Assembly (NCBI RefSeq): GCF_013385985.1 | Contig: NZ_JACAOY010000015.1 | Coordinates: 1-64,000 of the forward strand | Length of the DNA: 64,000 nucleotides | Reading direction: 5' to 3' | Source: Pseudomonas sp. B6002 | GTDB taxonomy: Bacteria > Pseudomonadota > Gammaproteobacteria > Pseudomonadales > Pseudomonadaceae | Shown: piece by piece, positions 15,743 to 25,229 of the stretch | Position numbering within the stretch: the first letter of the stretch is position 1 | Layout of the letters: each line of letters opens with the position of its first letter | Notes under the pieces: model-generated | Database searches by the model: none | What the model was told of the DNA's origin: nothing | Seen by the model: only the letters and a program-made list of their open reading frames with translations | Translations under genes and position numbers: made by a program

Positions 15743-17035
15743 ATGGATACGCTGAAACTCGCCACCCGCCGCTGGTGGTACATCATGCCCATCGTTTTTA
15801 TCACCTACAGCCTGGCCTACCTGGACCGTGCCAACTATGGCTTTGCCGCTGCCTCCGGAATGGCCGAAGACCTGATGATCACCCCCGGCATGTCGTCGTT
15901 GCTGGGGGCGCTGTTCTTCCTTGGCTACTTTTTCTTCCAGGTGCCGGGGGCGATCTACGCGCAAAAGCGCAGTGTGAAAAAACTCATCTTCGTCAGCCTG
16001 ATCCTTTGGGGCGGCCTGGCCACGCTGACCGGCGTGGTGTCCAACGCCTACATGCTGATCGCCATACGCTTCATGCTCGGCGTGGTCGAAGCCGCCGTAA
16101 TGCCGGCAATGCTGGTGTACCTGTGCCACTGGTTCACCCGGGCCGAACGCTCACGGGCCAACACCTTCCTGATCCTCGGCAACCCGGTGACCATGCTGTG
16201 GATGTCGGTGGTGTCGGGTTACCTGGTGCAGCATTTCAGCTGGCGCTGGATGTTCATCATCGAAGGCCTGCCGGCAGTAATCTGGGCGTTTATCTGGTGG
16301 CGTCTGGCCGATGAAAAACCCAAGGACGCCAAATGGCTGAGCGACGCTGAAAAACGCGACCTGGACAGTGCCCTGGCCGCCGAGCAGGTCGGCATCAAGG
16401 CCGTGAAGAATTACGCCGAAGCGTTCCGCTCGCCCAAGGTGATCATCCTGGCGTTGCAGTTCTTTTGCTGGAGCATCGGCGTGTACGGCTTTGTGCTGTG
16501 GCTGCCGTCGATCCTCAAGGCCGGCTTGCAGATGGACATGGTCGAGGCCGGCTGGCTGTCGGCGTTGCCTTACCTGGCGGCGGTGATTGGCATGCTCGCG
16601 GTGTCGTGGGGCTCGGACAAACTGCAAAAGCGCAAACGCTTCGTGTGGCCGCCGTTGCTGATCGCCTCGGTCGCGTTCTACGCCTCCTACGTGCTGGGGG
16701 CCGAGCATTTCTGGTGGTCCTACACGCTGCTGGTGATCGCCGGGGCCTGCATGTATGCGCCCTACGGGCCGTTTTTTGCCATCGTCCCGGAGATCCTGCC
16801 GGCTAACGTGGCCGGCGGCGCCATGGCGCTGATCAACAGCATGGGCGCCCTGGGCTCCTTTGGCGGCTCCTACCTGGTGGGCTACCTCAATAGCAGCACC
16901 GGCTCGCCCGGCGCCTCGTACCTGCTGATGAGCGGCGCGTTGCTGCTGTCGGTGGTACTGACGATTTTTCTCAAGCCCGGCGCCAGCGACCGCACGCCGG
17001 CGCCCCACCTGGAATTGAAGGTAAAGACCGCATGA
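15743..17035 (+). CDS. kguT: 2-ketogluconate transporter (MFS)
   Basis: The protein has 430 residues and twelve predicted membrane helices. It has the anion:cation symporter features of the MFS: FITYSLAYLDRANYGFA at the N terminus and the loop motif QKRSVKKLIFVSLILWGG. Operon position marks it as the inner-membrane 2-ketogluconate importer. It overlaps kguD by ATGA. Confidence 0.92.
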   Translation: MDTLKLATRRWWYIMPIVFITYSLAYLDRANYGFAAASGMAEDLMITPGMSSLLGALFFLGYFFFQVPGAIYAQKRSVKKLIFVSLILWGGLATLTGVVSNAYMLIAIRFMLGVVEAAVMPAMLVYLCHWFTRAERSRANTFLILGNPVTMLWMSVVSGYLVQHFSWRWMFIIEGLPAVIWAFIWWRLADEKPKDAKWLSDAEKRDLDSALAAEQVGIKAVKNYAEAFRSPKVIILALQFFCWSIGVYGFVLWLPSILKAGLQMDMVEAGWLSALPYLAAVIGMLAVSWGSDKLQKRKRFVWPPLLIASVAFYASYVLGAEHFWWSYTLLVIAGACMYAPYGPFFAIVPEILPANVAGGAMALINSMGALGSFGGSYLVGYLNSSTGSPGASYLLMSGALLLSVVLTIFLKPGASDRTPAPHLELKVKTA

Positions 17036-18009
17036 AAAAGTCTGTCGTGTTGTACAAGAAACTCTCCGCGCCGTTGATGGCCCGCCTGCATGAACAGGCC
17101 GATGTCACCCTGATCGAAGCCCTCGACGACACCGGCCTGGCCAAGCTGCGCGACGCCCTACCCGGCGCCCATGGCTTGCTCGGCGCCAGCCTGCGCCTGG
17201 ACGCCAACCTGCTGGACCTGGCGCCGCAGCTGGAAGCCGTCGCCAGCGTTTCGGTGGGGGTCGACAACTACGACATCGACTACCTGAACGGGCGCGGGAT
17301 CCTGCTCAGCAACACCCCGGACGTGCTCACCGAAACCACTGCCGACACCGGCTTTGCGCTGATCCTGGCCACCGCCCGCCGCGTGGTGGAACTGGCCGAC
17401 ATGGTGCGCGCCGGCCAATGGAACAAGAACATCGGCCCGGCGCATTTCGGCACCGATGTACACGGCAAGACCCTGGGCATCATCGGCATGGGCCGTATCG
17501 GCGAAGCCCTGGCCCAGCGCGGGCACTTTGGCTTTGGCATGCCAGTGATCTATCACAGCCATACGCCCAAGCCCGCAGTGGAGGCGCGTTTTGGCGCGCA
17601 GTACCGCAGCTTGAACGACTTGCTGCAACAGGCCGACTTTGTGTGCCTGACGCTGCCATTGACCGCCGAAACAGAGAAGCTGATCGGCGCCGAGGAGTTT
17701 GCGCTGATGGGCTCGGAGACGATCTTCATCAACATCTCGCGAGGCAAGGTGGTGGATGAGGCGGCGCTGGTAGAAGCCTTGCAGCAGCGCACGATTCGGG
17801 CGGCGGGGTTGGATGTGTTTGAGCGTGAGCCGTTGAGTCACGACTCGCCGTTGTTGCGCTTGAACAACGTGGTGGCGACGCCGCACATCGGCTCGGCCAC
17901 GCATGAGACGCGGGAGGCGATGGCCAAGTGTGCGGTGGATAATCTGTTGCAGGCGTTGGCCGGCGAGCGACCGAAGAACCTGGTCAATGCAGTCGCCTGG
18001 AAGCAATAA
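17032..18009 (+). CDS. kguD: 2-ketogluconate 6-phosphate reductase (D-2-hydroxyacid dehydrogenase)
   Basis: The 325-residue protein of the D-isomer 2-hydroxyacid dehydrogenase family has the nucleotide-binding motif GKTLGIIGMGRIGEALAQ (about residues 145-162). The catalytic arginine lies in NISRGKVVDE, the glutamate in DVFEREPL and the histidine in TPHIGSATHE. It reduces 2-keto-6-phosphogluconate to 6-phosphogluconate, feeding the Entner-Doudoroff and pentose phosphate routes (gnd and zwf lie 24 kb away in this window). It is the last gene of the kgu operon. Confidence 0.93.
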   Translation: MKKSVVLYKKLSAPLMARLHEQADVTLIEALDDTGLAKLRDALPGAHGLLGASLRLDANLLDLAPQLEAVASVSVGVDNYDIDYLNGRGILLSNTPDVLTETTADTGFALILATARRVVELADMVRAGQWNKNIGPAHFGTDVHGKTLGIIGMGRIGEALAQRGHFGFGMPVIYHSHTPKPAVEARFGAQYRSLNDLLQQADFVCLTLPLTAETEKLIGAEEFALMGSETIFINISRGKVVDEAALVEALQQRTIRAAGLDVFEREPLSHDSPLLRLNNVVATPHIGSATHETREAMAKCAVDNLLQALAGERPKNLVNAVAWKQ

Positions 18010-18031
18010 CCCCTGATGCACCACTGAAAAA

Positions 18032-18122
18032 CTGTGGGAGCTGGCTTGCCTGCGATAACAATCTGTCAGTCAATGCATCACCGACTGAACCACCGCTATC
18101 GCAGGCAAGCCAGCTCCCACAT
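18032..18122. repeat. REP pair, GTGGGAGCTGGCTTGCCTGC variant
   Basis: Two inverted copies of the second REP variant separate kguD from the convergent chemoreceptor gene. Confidence 0.88.
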
Positions 18123-18139
18123 GGGTTGTGTGCTGGATG

Positions 18140-19765
18140 TTAGATCACGAAGCGCGCCACCATCGCGTTCAGGTCCACCGCCAGGCGCGACAGCTCATGG
18201 CTGGCCGCGCTGGTCTGGTTGGCGCCCGCCGCCGACTGGGTCGCCAGGTCGCGGATGTTGACCAGGTTGCGGTCCACTTCACGGGACACTTGCGCTTGCT
18301 CTTCAGACGCGCTGGCAATCACCAGGTTGCGTTCGTTGATCAGGCTGATGGACTGGGTAATCTGCTCCAGGGCCACACCGGCGGCGCGGGCCATTTCCAG
18401 GGTGGTCTGGGTGCGCTGGTTGCTCTGCTGCATCGATTGCACGGCTTCGCCAGTGCCGTTCTGGATGCCGGCGACCATCTTCTCGATCTCCTGGGTCGAC
18501 TGCGCCGTGCGATGGGCCAGGGCCCGCACTTCATCGGCCACTACCGCAAAACCGCGCCCCGCTTCACCGGCACGCGCCGCTTCGATGGCGGCGTTGAGCG
18601 CCAGCAGGTTGGTCTGCTCGGCAATCGCGCGGATCACGTCGAGCACTTTGCCGATGTCACGGCCTTGAGTGGCCAGGCCTTCGATCATGGCGGCGGTATT
18701 TTGCACGTCCTGGGTCATGGTCTGGATCGCACCGACGGTTTCCACCACGCGGTCGCGGCCTTCGCGGGCAGCCTGGTTGGACTGGCCAGAGGCTTCGGAC
18801 GTGGAGACGGCGTTGCGCGCGACCTCCTCTACAGCGGCGGTCATTTCGTTGACCGCCGTAGCAGCCTGGTCGATTTCATTGTTCTGCTGCTGCAAGCCTT
18901 TGGAGGCTTCCTCGGTGACTGCGCTCAACTCTTCCGCAGCGGACGCCAACTGGGTGGCCGAACCAGCGATGTGCTGGATGGTCTGGCGCAGGTTGGCTTG
19001 CATCGACGCCAGGGCGCCCAGCAGGCGAGCGGGTTCGTCCTTGCCATCGACTTCGATCAGTTTGCTCAAGTTGCCACCGGCAATCGACTCGGCAGCGCTC
19101 ACCGCTTTTTGCAGCGGAGTGACGATACTGCGGGTGAGCAGCCAGGCCAGCAGCACCGTCATCAAGGCGGCGACCACGGCCACGATGATGATCCCGGTGA
19201 CCGCTTGCTGGAAACTGCCCTCGGCTTCGCGCCCGGCTCGATCGGCATCGGCACTGTTGATGGCGATCAGCTTGTTCAGTTGTTCACCCATCAAGTCGGT
19301 GCCGTCCTTGATACGGGTGTTGATGAGGGTGCGCATTTCTTCAACTTTGTTCTGCTGGGACAGCGACATCATTTCGGACTGAGCTGTGAAGTAGCTGTCG
19401 AGGGTGGCGGCGAAGGTCTTGTAGAGTGCCGCCTCTTCCGCGCCGGCCGGCATTACCGCGTAGGCGCTTTGAGCTTGCTTGACCTTGTCCACCAGCACGC
19501 CAACACGGGTCTTGGCCTCTTCCAGGGAAGCCGGTTCGCGGTTGATCAAGATACGGAACGAGAGAATGCGCAAACGCAGTACGTTCTCGGTCATGTTGCC
19601 GAGGTATTTCACGCTGGGTAACTGGTTGGTCCCCATGTCCAACGAGGCTTGGCGAATTTGTGTCATGCGGTTGACCGCGAACATCCCGAGAAAAGCGACA
19701 AGCAACGCAATGAACGCAAAACCGAGAAAAGCGCGTGGGGCAATATTCAGATTACGAAGGGACAT
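18140..19765 (-). CDS. Methyl-accepting chemotaxis protein
   Basis: The 541-residue chemoreceptor has an N-terminal membrane helix (residues about 10-30) and a periplasmic four-helix-bundle ligand domain (about 35-190). A second membrane helix ([25 protein letters not shown]) and a HAMP domain follow. The cytoplasmic signalling tip contains the invariant hairpin [21 protein letters not shown]. It should pass a ligand signal to CheA/CheW; the ligand cannot be read. The ATG at 19765 ([13 protein letters not shown]) is preferred over an upstream in-frame start that would put polar residues before the first helix. There is no C-terminal CheR-docking pentapeptide. Confidence 0.94.
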   Translation of the reverse strand: MSLRNLNIAPRAFLGFAFIALLVAFLGMFAVNRMTQIRQASLDMGTNQLPSVKYLGNMTENVLRLRILSFRILINREPASLEEAKTRVGVLVDKVKQAQSAYAVMPAGAEEAALYKTFAATLDSYFTAQSEMMSLSQQNKVEEMRTLINTRIKDGTDLMGEQLNKLIAINSADADRAGREAEGSFQQAVTGIIIVAVVAALMTVLLAWLLTRSIVTPLQKAVSAAESIAGGNLSKLIEVDGKDEPARLLGALASMQANLRQTIQHIAGSATQLASAAEELSAVTEEASKGLQQQNNEIDQAATAVNEMTAAVEEVARNAVSTSEASGQSNQAAREGRDRVVETVGAIQTMTQDVQNTAAMIEGLATQGRDIGKVLDVIRAIAEQTNLLALNAAIEAARAGEAGRGFAVVADEVRALAHRTAQSTQEIEKMVAGIQNGTGEAVQSMQQSNQRTQTTLEMARAAGVALEQITQSISLINERNLVIASASEEQAQVSREVDRNLVNIRDLATQSAAGANQTSAASHELSRLAVDLNAMVARFVI

Positions 19766-20001
19766 AGGGGTGCTCTCGAGAAGTAGTGTTGGCGAGCGTC
19801 CCTGCCGCGACACGATCAGTGGGCGTCAACGCGCCGCTCTGACCTTTGGGCACCACTGTTGTAATAGGTTTGGTGGGCCTATCCACGCTATCGGCAGGTG
19901 GGCCGATTTAGTGCAGGATGTTTCGAAATATTTTTACACACTTCTGACGACCGGCAGTTTCTGGCATTCTTCGCCTCCATTTTCTGACCCGAGCCCGTAT
20001 T

Positions 20002-21429
20002 TTGTCTGACGCTCAAGCCCCCCGCCCCCGCTATAAATCCGACCTGATCTACGGCCTGGAAGACCGCCCGCACTTCACCGCGGCGATCTTTGCCGCGCTG
20101 CAACACGTGCTGGCGAGTTTCGTCGGCATCATCACCCCGACCCTGATCGTGGGCGGCGTGCTGGGCCTGGAAAGCGAAGTGCCGTACCTGGTGAGCATGG
20201 CGTTGTTCGTGTCGGGGCTGGGCACCTTTGTGCAAGCGCGCAAGTTCGGCCCGGTGGGCTCGGGGCTGTTGTGCCTGCAAGGCACCAGCTTTTCGTTTAT
20301 CAGCGTGATCCTCAGCGCGGGCTTTATGGTCAAGGCCCGGGGTGGTGGCACCGACGAGATCCTGTCGACCATTTTCGGCATCTGCTTTTTTGCCGCCTTT
20401 ATTGAAGTGGTGCTCAGCCAGTTCATCGGCAAGCTGCGCAAACTGATCACCCCGGTGGTGACCGGCACCATCATCACCTTGATGGGCCTGTCGCTGATCA
20501 AAGTCGCGGTCACCGACATGGCCGGTGGTTTTGGCGCCAGCGACCTGGGTGCCGCCGGCAACATGGGCCTGGCCGCGCTGGTGCTGCTGACCATCGTGGT
20601 GCTCAACCGCTTCAGCAACCCCTTCTTGCGCCTGGGCTCGATCGTGATCGGCCTGACCCTGGGTTTTGTGGTGGCCTGGTGGATGGGCCGCGTCGACATG
20701 GCCGCCCTGCCCCATGTGCCGCTGATCAGCGTGCCGGTGCCGTTCAAATATGGGTTCTCGTTCGACTGGGTAGCGTTTATCCCGGTGGCGGTGATCTTCC
20801 TGATTTCCCCGCTGGAAGCGGCCGGCGACCTGACCGCCAATTCGATGATTTCTCAACAGCCGGTCAAGGGCCCGCTGTACATCAAGCGCATCAAGTCGGG
20901 CCTGCTGGCCGACGGCCTGAACTCGGCGATGGCCGCGACCTTCAACAGCCTGCCGATGGTGACCTTCGCCCAGAACAACGGGGTGATCCAATTGACTGGC
21001 GTGGCCAGCCGCTACGTGGCGTACTTCATCGCCGGCCTGCTGGTGCTGCTGGGGCTGTTCCCGATGATCGGCGCGGTGCTGCAACTGATGCCCAAGCCGG
21101 TGCTGGGCGGCGCCACCTTGATCATGTTCGGCACCGTGGCCGTGGCCGGTATCAAGATCCTCGCCGAAGCCGGGCTGCATCGACGCAATGTGCTGATCGT
21201 GGCAATCTCCCTCGGCATGGGCCTGGGCGTCGCCGCTGTACCGGAAGTGCTGCGCGACCTGCCCAAGGCGTTGCACAACATTTTCGAATCGCCGATTACC
21301 GTGGGCGCGTTCTGTGCAATCCTGCTGAACATTTTCCTGCCGGAAGAGTTCATAGAACTGGAAGAAGATGAATTTGATCCGGAGTCCTCTACCCTCAAGG
21401 TGATGCAGGACCCGGACGTCACGAAATAG
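20002..21429 (+). CDS. NCS2-family nucleobase permease (xanthine/uracil type)
   Basis: The 475-residue inner-membrane protein has about 12-14 helices. NCS2 hallmarks are ALQHVLASFVGIITPTLIVGG in the first helix region, the glutamate of PLEAAGDLTANS in the substrate site, and the family signature QNNGVIQLTGVASR. These favour a xanthine or uric-acid rather than uracil carrier, but this is not decisive. The start is a TTG at 20002. A LEA-14-like lipoprotein gene begins 12 bases after the stop. Confidence 0.88.
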   Translation: MSDAQAPRPRYKSDLIYGLEDRPHFTAAIFAALQHVLASFVGIITPTLIVGGVLGLESEVPYLVSMALFVSGLGTFVQARKFGPVGSGLLCLQGTSFSFISVILSAGFMVKARGGGTDEILSTIFGICFFAAFIEVVLSQFIGKLRKLITPVVTGTIITLMGLSLIKVAVTDMAGGFGASDLGAAGNMGLAALVLLTIVVLNRFSNPFLRLGSIVIGLTLGFVVAWWMGRVDMAALPHVPLISVPVPFKYGFSFDWVAFIPVAVIFLISPLEAAGDLTANSMISQQPVKGPLYIKRIKSGLLADGLNSAMAATFNSLPMVTFAQNNGVIQLTGVASRYVAYFIAGLLVLLGLFPMIGAVLQLMPKPVLGGATLIMFGTVAVAGIKILAEAGLHRRNVLIVAISLGMGLGVAAVPEVLRDLPKALHNIFESPITVGAFCAILLNIFLPEEFIELEEDEFDPESSTLKVMQDPDVTK

Positions 21430-21441
21430 GGAGCACTGTTA

Positions 21442-21903
21442 ATGCGCAAGCTCATGGTTCTATCGCTGTTACTGCTGACCTTGAGCGCCTGCGCCCTGTT
21501 CCCCAACCGCGACCCGGTGAATATCACCGTGGTCGGCATTGAACCCCTGCAAAGCCAGGACCTGGAAGTGCGTTTCGCCGTGAAGTTGCGGGTGCAAAAC
21601 CCCAATGAAACGGCGATCGACTACAACGGCGTGGCCCTGGACCTGGACGTCAATGGCCGGCCGTTGGCTTCGGGGGTGAGTGACCAAAGCGGCTCCATCC
21701 CACGTTTCTCCGAGACAGTGCTGATGGTGCCGGTGAGCGTTTCCGCATTCTCCGTATTGCGCCAGACCCTTGGCCTTAGCCAGACTCAGAGCCTGAACAA
21801 CCTGCCCTACGTGCTGCGCGGCAAACTGGCGGGTGGGCTGTTTGGCACCATGCGTTTTGTCGACCGTGGCACGCTTGACCTGCCCAACACGGCCACGTGG
21901 TGA
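21442..21903 (+). CDS. LEA type 2 / WHy-domain lipoprotein
   Basis: The 153-residue protein has a lipoprotein signal ending LTLSAC. The rest is one LEA-14/WHy beta-sandwich: DLEVRFAVKLRVQNPNETAIDYNGVALDLDVNGRPLASGVS, with the typical N-P-N turn. Such proteins are linked to desiccation and stress tolerance, but the bacterial role is poorly defined. It is co-directional and tightly spaced between the permease and a GNAT gene. Confidence 0.85.
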   Translation: MRKLMVLSLLLLTLSACALFPNRDPVNITVVGIEPLQSQDLEVRFAVKLRVQNPNETAIDYNGVALDLDVNGRPLASGVSDQSGSIPRFSETVLMVPVSVSAFSVLRQTLGLSQTQSLNNLPYVLRGKLAGGLFGTMRFVDRGTLDLPNTATW

Positions 21904-21908
21904 TCGCC

Positions 21909-22466
21909 ATGCAACCGACGCTCTATACCGAACGCCTGATCCTGCGCCCACTGACCCTGGACCATGCCGACGCGATCCAGCAGATATTCCCCCATTGGGA
22001 AGTGGTGCGTTACCTCAACGACGAGGTGCCCTGGCCTTACCCGGCCGATGGTGCACGCAGCTTCCTGGAGAACGTGGCCTTGCCCGGCATGGCGCGGGGC
22101 GAGGAATGGTGCTGGTCGATCTTCCTGAAGGACTCACCTGACACGTTGGTCGGCAACATCAGCCTGTTCGATACCGAAGACGACAACCGTGGCTTTTGGC
22201 TCGGCCAGCCATGGCACGGCCAAGGGTTGATGACCGAGGCCTGCGCGGTGGTCACCGACTACTGGTTCAACGTGCTCGAACGCCCGGTATTGCGCGCGCC
22301 CAAGGCAGCGCCCAACCAGGGATCGCGGCGGATCTCCGAGCGGGGCGGCATGCGCTTGGTCAAGACGGTAGAAGGTCACTTTGTCGAAGGCACCTTTCCC
22401 CGGGAAATCTGGGAAATAACCCGCGAAGAATGGCTGAATTTCCAAAAATCGACACCCACCCTGTAG
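21909..22466 (+). CDS. GNAT-family N-acetyltransferase (RimJ-like)
   Basis: The 185-residue protein has the RimJ/RimL-type opening TERLILRPLTLDHADAIQQIF, a central beta-strand region (DTLVGNISLFD) and the acetyl-CoA-binding region GFWLGQPWHGQGLMTEA. The ATG at 21909 gives the normal family start; a GTG four codons earlier is possible. Its TAG stop is the TAG of a REP unit (last residues STPTL), so the original C terminus may have been altered by the repeat. The substrate is unknown. Confidence 0.85.
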   Translation: MQPTLYTERLILRPLTLDHADAIQQIFPHWEVVRYLNDEVPWPYPADGARSFLENVALPGMARGEEWCWSIFLKDSPDTLVGNISLFDTEDDNRGFWLGQPWHGQGLMTEACAVVTDYWFNVLERPVLRAPKAAPNQGSRRISERGGMRLVKTVEGHFVEGTFPREIWEITREEWLNFQKSTPTL

Positions 22467-22552
22467 GAGCCGGCTTGCCGGCGATGGCGGCCTCCCTGCC
22501 AATAAATTGAGTGACTGATAGACCGCTATCGCCGGCAAGCCGGCTCCTACAG
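22461..22552. repeat. REP pair overlapping a GNAT stop codon
   Basis: Two inverted GTAGGAGCCGGCTTGCCGGC-type units. The first supplies the stop of the GNAT gene. The second ends two bases from the stop of the convergent nitrilase gene. Confidence 0.92.
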
Positions 22553-22554
22553 GT

Positions 22555-23481
22555 TTAACCGGTGGTGAAGCGAACGCCCGGTTTGGCGCGCTCATCCACG
22601 CTCAATTCGAACACATCCGGCCGCGCATAGTGCCCCACGACGTCATAGTCATACCGCGCCCGCACCAAGTCATCGGTGTCGATCTGCGCCGTCAACAGCC
22701 CTGCTTCTCCCACCAATGGCCCGGCCAGGATGTCACCCATGGGCCCGACAATCACGCTGCCTCCGGCGATCAAGGGACGGTCTGACGGCCAGTTGGCCAC
22801 CTCCCCCCCCAATGCCGCCGGCGAGGCCTGTACCTGGCAGGCGCTCACCACAAAGCAGCGGCCTTCATGGGCCACATGGCGCATGCTCACTTGCCACATT
22901 TCACGCTCATCCACGGTGGGTGCGCACCAGATGTCCACGCCTTTGGCGTACATGGCCGTGCGCAGCAGCGGCATCATGTTTTCCCAGCACACGGCACCGC
23001 CGATACGCCCCACCGCCGCGTCGATCACTGGCAGGGTCGAGCCGTCGCCCTTGCCCCAGATCAACCGCTCGGTGCCGGTGGGCATCAACTTGCGGTGCTT
23101 GGCCACCCACCCGCCCGTAGGCTCGAAATACAGCACCGTGCAATACAGGGTGTTGCCACTGCGCTCGATCACACCCACTACCAGGCTTGCGCCCGTGCGC
23201 GCCGACAAGCCAGCCAAGGCGTCGGTCTCGGCGCCGGGCACATCGATGGCATTGGCAAAGTAGCGGGCAAAGGCTTCGCGACCTTCCGGCAGGCGGTAGC
23301 CCAATTGAGTGCCGAAGGCTTCACCTTTGGGATAGCCGCCCAGCAGCGCCTCGGGCATCACCACCAGTTGCGCGCCGCTGCGGATGATTGCGTCCTCGTA
23401 GCCAAGGATTTGCGCCAGGGTCTCGCCCTTGCCGCCCGGCAAGGATCCGATTTGCAGGGCCGCTACAGTAGAAACAGGCAT
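22555..23481 (-). CDS. Nitrilase-family carbon-nitrogen hydrolase
   Basis: The 308-residue enzyme shows all three catalytic residues of the nitrilase superfamily: glutamate in [14 protein letters not shown] (about residue 42), lysine in [16 protein letters not shown] (about 130) and cysteine in [14 protein letters not shown] (about 164). The CWENxMP pattern is that of true nitrilases (branch 1), which turn nitriles into acids and ammonia. The ATG at 23481 has TGGAG upstream. A LysR regulator is divergent from it, a common arrangement for substrate-induced control. The actual nitrile is unknown. Confidence 0.9.
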   Translation of the reverse strand: MPVSTVAALQIGSLPGGKGETLAQILGYEDAIIRSGAQLVVMPEALLGGYPKGEAFGTQLGYRLPEGREAFARYFANAIDVPGAETDALAGLSARTGASLVVGVIERSGNTLYCTVLYFEPTGGWVAKHRKLMPTGTERLIWGKGDGSTLPVIDAAVGRIGGAVCWENMMPLLRTAMYAKGVDIWCAPTVDEREMWQVSMRHVAHEGRCFVVSACQVQASPAALGGEVANWPSDRPLIAGGSVIVGPMGDILAGPLVGEAGLLTAQIDTDDLVRARYDYDVVGHYARPDVFELSVDERAKPGVRFTTG

Positions 23482-23564
23482 TACGATCACTCCAGAGTCA
23501 GGGGGGTTGCCCATTCTCCGGCCAGCCATGATCATGAATAAAGCCCACCTCAGTGCTGAATGAT

Positions 23565-24458
23565 ATGAACCAAATGAATATCGCCCAGGTTGACCTCAAC
23601 CTGCTGAAAACTTTTGAAGCCCTGCATGACGAGTCCAGCGCCAGCCGCGCCGCCGTGCGCCTGGGTGTGACGCAGTCGGCCATCAGTGCGGGGTTGCGGC
23701 GTTTGCGCGAAGTGTATGGCGACCCATTGTTCGTGCGCACCGGGCGCGGCCTGGCGCCGACATTGCGTGCCAATCAGTTGAAACCGGTGATCAGCGAGGC
23801 GCTGGAGCGCTGTCGGCAAAGCCTGGCGATGGTCAACCCGGATAACCAGCACTATCAGGGTCGCTCCGTGGTGCTGGGGCTGTCGGATGATTTCGAGATT
23901 GCCTACGGCCGGCGCCTGATGGAAGCAATCGCCCGGCGCGCGCCGAAACTGCGGGTGATCTTCCGCCAGACCCACAGCCAGATCGTCGCCGGTGCCCTGC
24001 TCGACCGCACCCTGGACCTGGCGATCACGGCAGGCGGCTTTGCCCACGGTCGACTCAGTCGGCAAGTGTTGGGAGAAGGTGATTACCGCTGCCTGGTGGA
24101 TTCAGACCAAACCAGCATCAGCCTGGACGAGTTCGTCGCCCGTGAACACGTGCTGGTGTCATCCGGTGGGTTTATCGGGATTACCGACGAGGGTTTGGCG
24201 GCACAGGGGTTGAGTCGCCAAGTATGTGCCTCCACCAGCCACTTCGCGGCGCTGCCGTTTTTGCTCAAGGGCAGCCAGGCGGTGGCGACCATTCCCGGGC
24301 ACGCGGCGCAGGCCATTGCCGCCATGACCGGCCTGCATGTGCTGCCCTGCCCGTTGGCGTTGCCGCGCTACCCGGTGGAGTTGGGCTGGCGGACCCAGGC
24401 GCAACTGGACCCGATGCTGCTGAAGGTGCGTGAAGCGATTGTGGCGAGCTTTATTTAG
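23565..24458 (+). CDS. LysR-family transcriptional regulator
   Basis: The protein has about 297 residues. The N-terminal helix-turn-helix reads [41 protein letters not shown], followed by a substrate-binding domain. The start could be ATG 23565 or ATG 23574 (or GTG 23553); none has a strong ribosome site. It is divergent from the nitrilase gene and probably controls it. Its end overlaps the end of the convergent small gene by 8 bases. Confidence 0.88.
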   Translation: MNQMNIAQVDLNLLKTFEALHDESSASRAAVRLGVTQSAISAGLRRLREVYGDPLFVRTGRGLAPTLRANQLKPVISEALERCRQSLAMVNPDNQHYQGRSVVLGLSDDFEIAYGRRLMEAIARRAPKLRVIFRQTHSQIVAGALLDRTLDLAITAGGFAHGRLSRQVLGEGDYRCLVDSDQTSISLDEFVAREHVLVSSGGFIGITDEGLAAQGLSRQVCASTSHFAALPFLLKGSQAVATIPGHAAQAIAAMTGLHVLPCPLALPRYPVELGWRTQAQLDPMLLKVREAIVASFI

Positions 24459-24705
24459 CCGCCGCCATCAACTTGTTGACCTCACTGCGCACCATGTTGG
24501 AGAACTCGGGCGGCGACATACCGTCCAGCTCGGCGCGGACCCACTCGGCCCACTTGCCCTTGCGCTTGGCGCGCTCGCCGAACAACCGTGCCGCTTCGCC
24601 CTTGGCCTTGCCCAGGTTGGTTTGCCACAGGTCGTAGAGGCGGGACTTTTCATCTTCCAGCTCGGCGCGTTCGGCGAGGGTCTTGTTGGCCAGATTGAAG
24701 CTCAT
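24451..24705 (-). CDS. Small conserved-type hypothetical protein, charged and helical
   Basis: This 84-residue, soluble, lysine- and glutamate-rich protein is predicted to be mostly helical (NKTLAERAELEDEKSRLYDLW..., KRKGKWAEWVRAELD). I do not recognise the family. The codon pattern looks coding, and CAGGTAA precedes the ATG. It converges with the LysR gene, overlapping its last 8 bases. Confidence 0.65.
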   Translation of the reverse strand: MSFNLANKTLAERAELEDEKSRLYDLWQTNLGKAKGEAARLFGERAKRKGKWAEWVRAELDGMSPPEFSNMVRSEVNKLMAAAK

Positions 24706-24869
24706 GTTGAATTACCTGCTGCACAAATAGACGACATCTTACACTGTAGGTCGAAATTTCCTGATTCGGATTTTTGCCCAGTCGTTGGCAGGCGCAAAAA
24801 AACTGCAACTTTTGCCGCTGCCCGGCACTCCATTGTTCACTGTCACATTCACTCGCAAGGAGTCACACA

Positions 24870-25190
24870 ATGGCCCGCAAAACCGCTGCCCAAGCCGTCG
24901 AAGACCAAATCAAGGACCAAGCCTTCAGCGAACTGACCGCGCTGATCGAAGAATCGGACAAGCTGCTCAAAAGCAGCGCATCCCTGGTAGGCGAAGAAGG
25001 TGAAACCCTGCGCGAGCAGGTCGCCATCAAGCTCAAGCAAGCCCTGGACTCAGTGTCCAATGTGCGCGAGCGCAGCAAGCCCGTGGTAGACGCCACCGAA
25101 ACCTACATCGGTGGCCACCCGTGGCAGACCGTGGCGATTTCCGCAGGTTTCGGCCTGGTGGTCGGCCTGCTGCTGGGCCGCCGTAACTGA
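24870..25190 (+). CDS. ElaB/YqjD-like DUF883 membrane-anchored protein
   Basis: The 106-residue protein has a long amphipathic helical region (residues about 5-75) with the DUF883 pattern, then a C-terminal membrane anchor HPWQTVAISAGFGLVVGLLLGRRN ending in the typical GRR. E. coli relatives are inner-membrane proteins associated with ribosomes in stationary phase. AAGGAG precedes the ATG at 24870. A strong terminator follows directly. Confidence 0.9.
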   Translation: MARKTAAQAVEDQIKDQAFSELTALIEESDKLLKSSASLVGEEGETLREQVAIKLKQALDSVSNVRERSKPVVDATETYIGGHPWQTVAISAGFGLVVGLLLGRRN

Positions 25191-25198
25191 TACATGAA

Positions 25199-25229
25199 GG
25201 CTGCGCCGGATACGGCGCAGCCTGTTTTA
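25199..25229 (+). terminator. Intrinsic terminator of the ElaB-like gene
   Basis: The arms GGCTGCGCC and GGCGCAGCC around a 6-base loop are followed by TGTTTTATT. The hairpin ends at the stop codon region of convergent dpkA. Confidence 0.85.

Noticed and set aside
18128-19621. 497-codon frame antisense to the chemoreceptor gene
   Set aside because: It lies opposite a full-length, clearly recognised MCP and has low-complexity Gly/His/Leu content.
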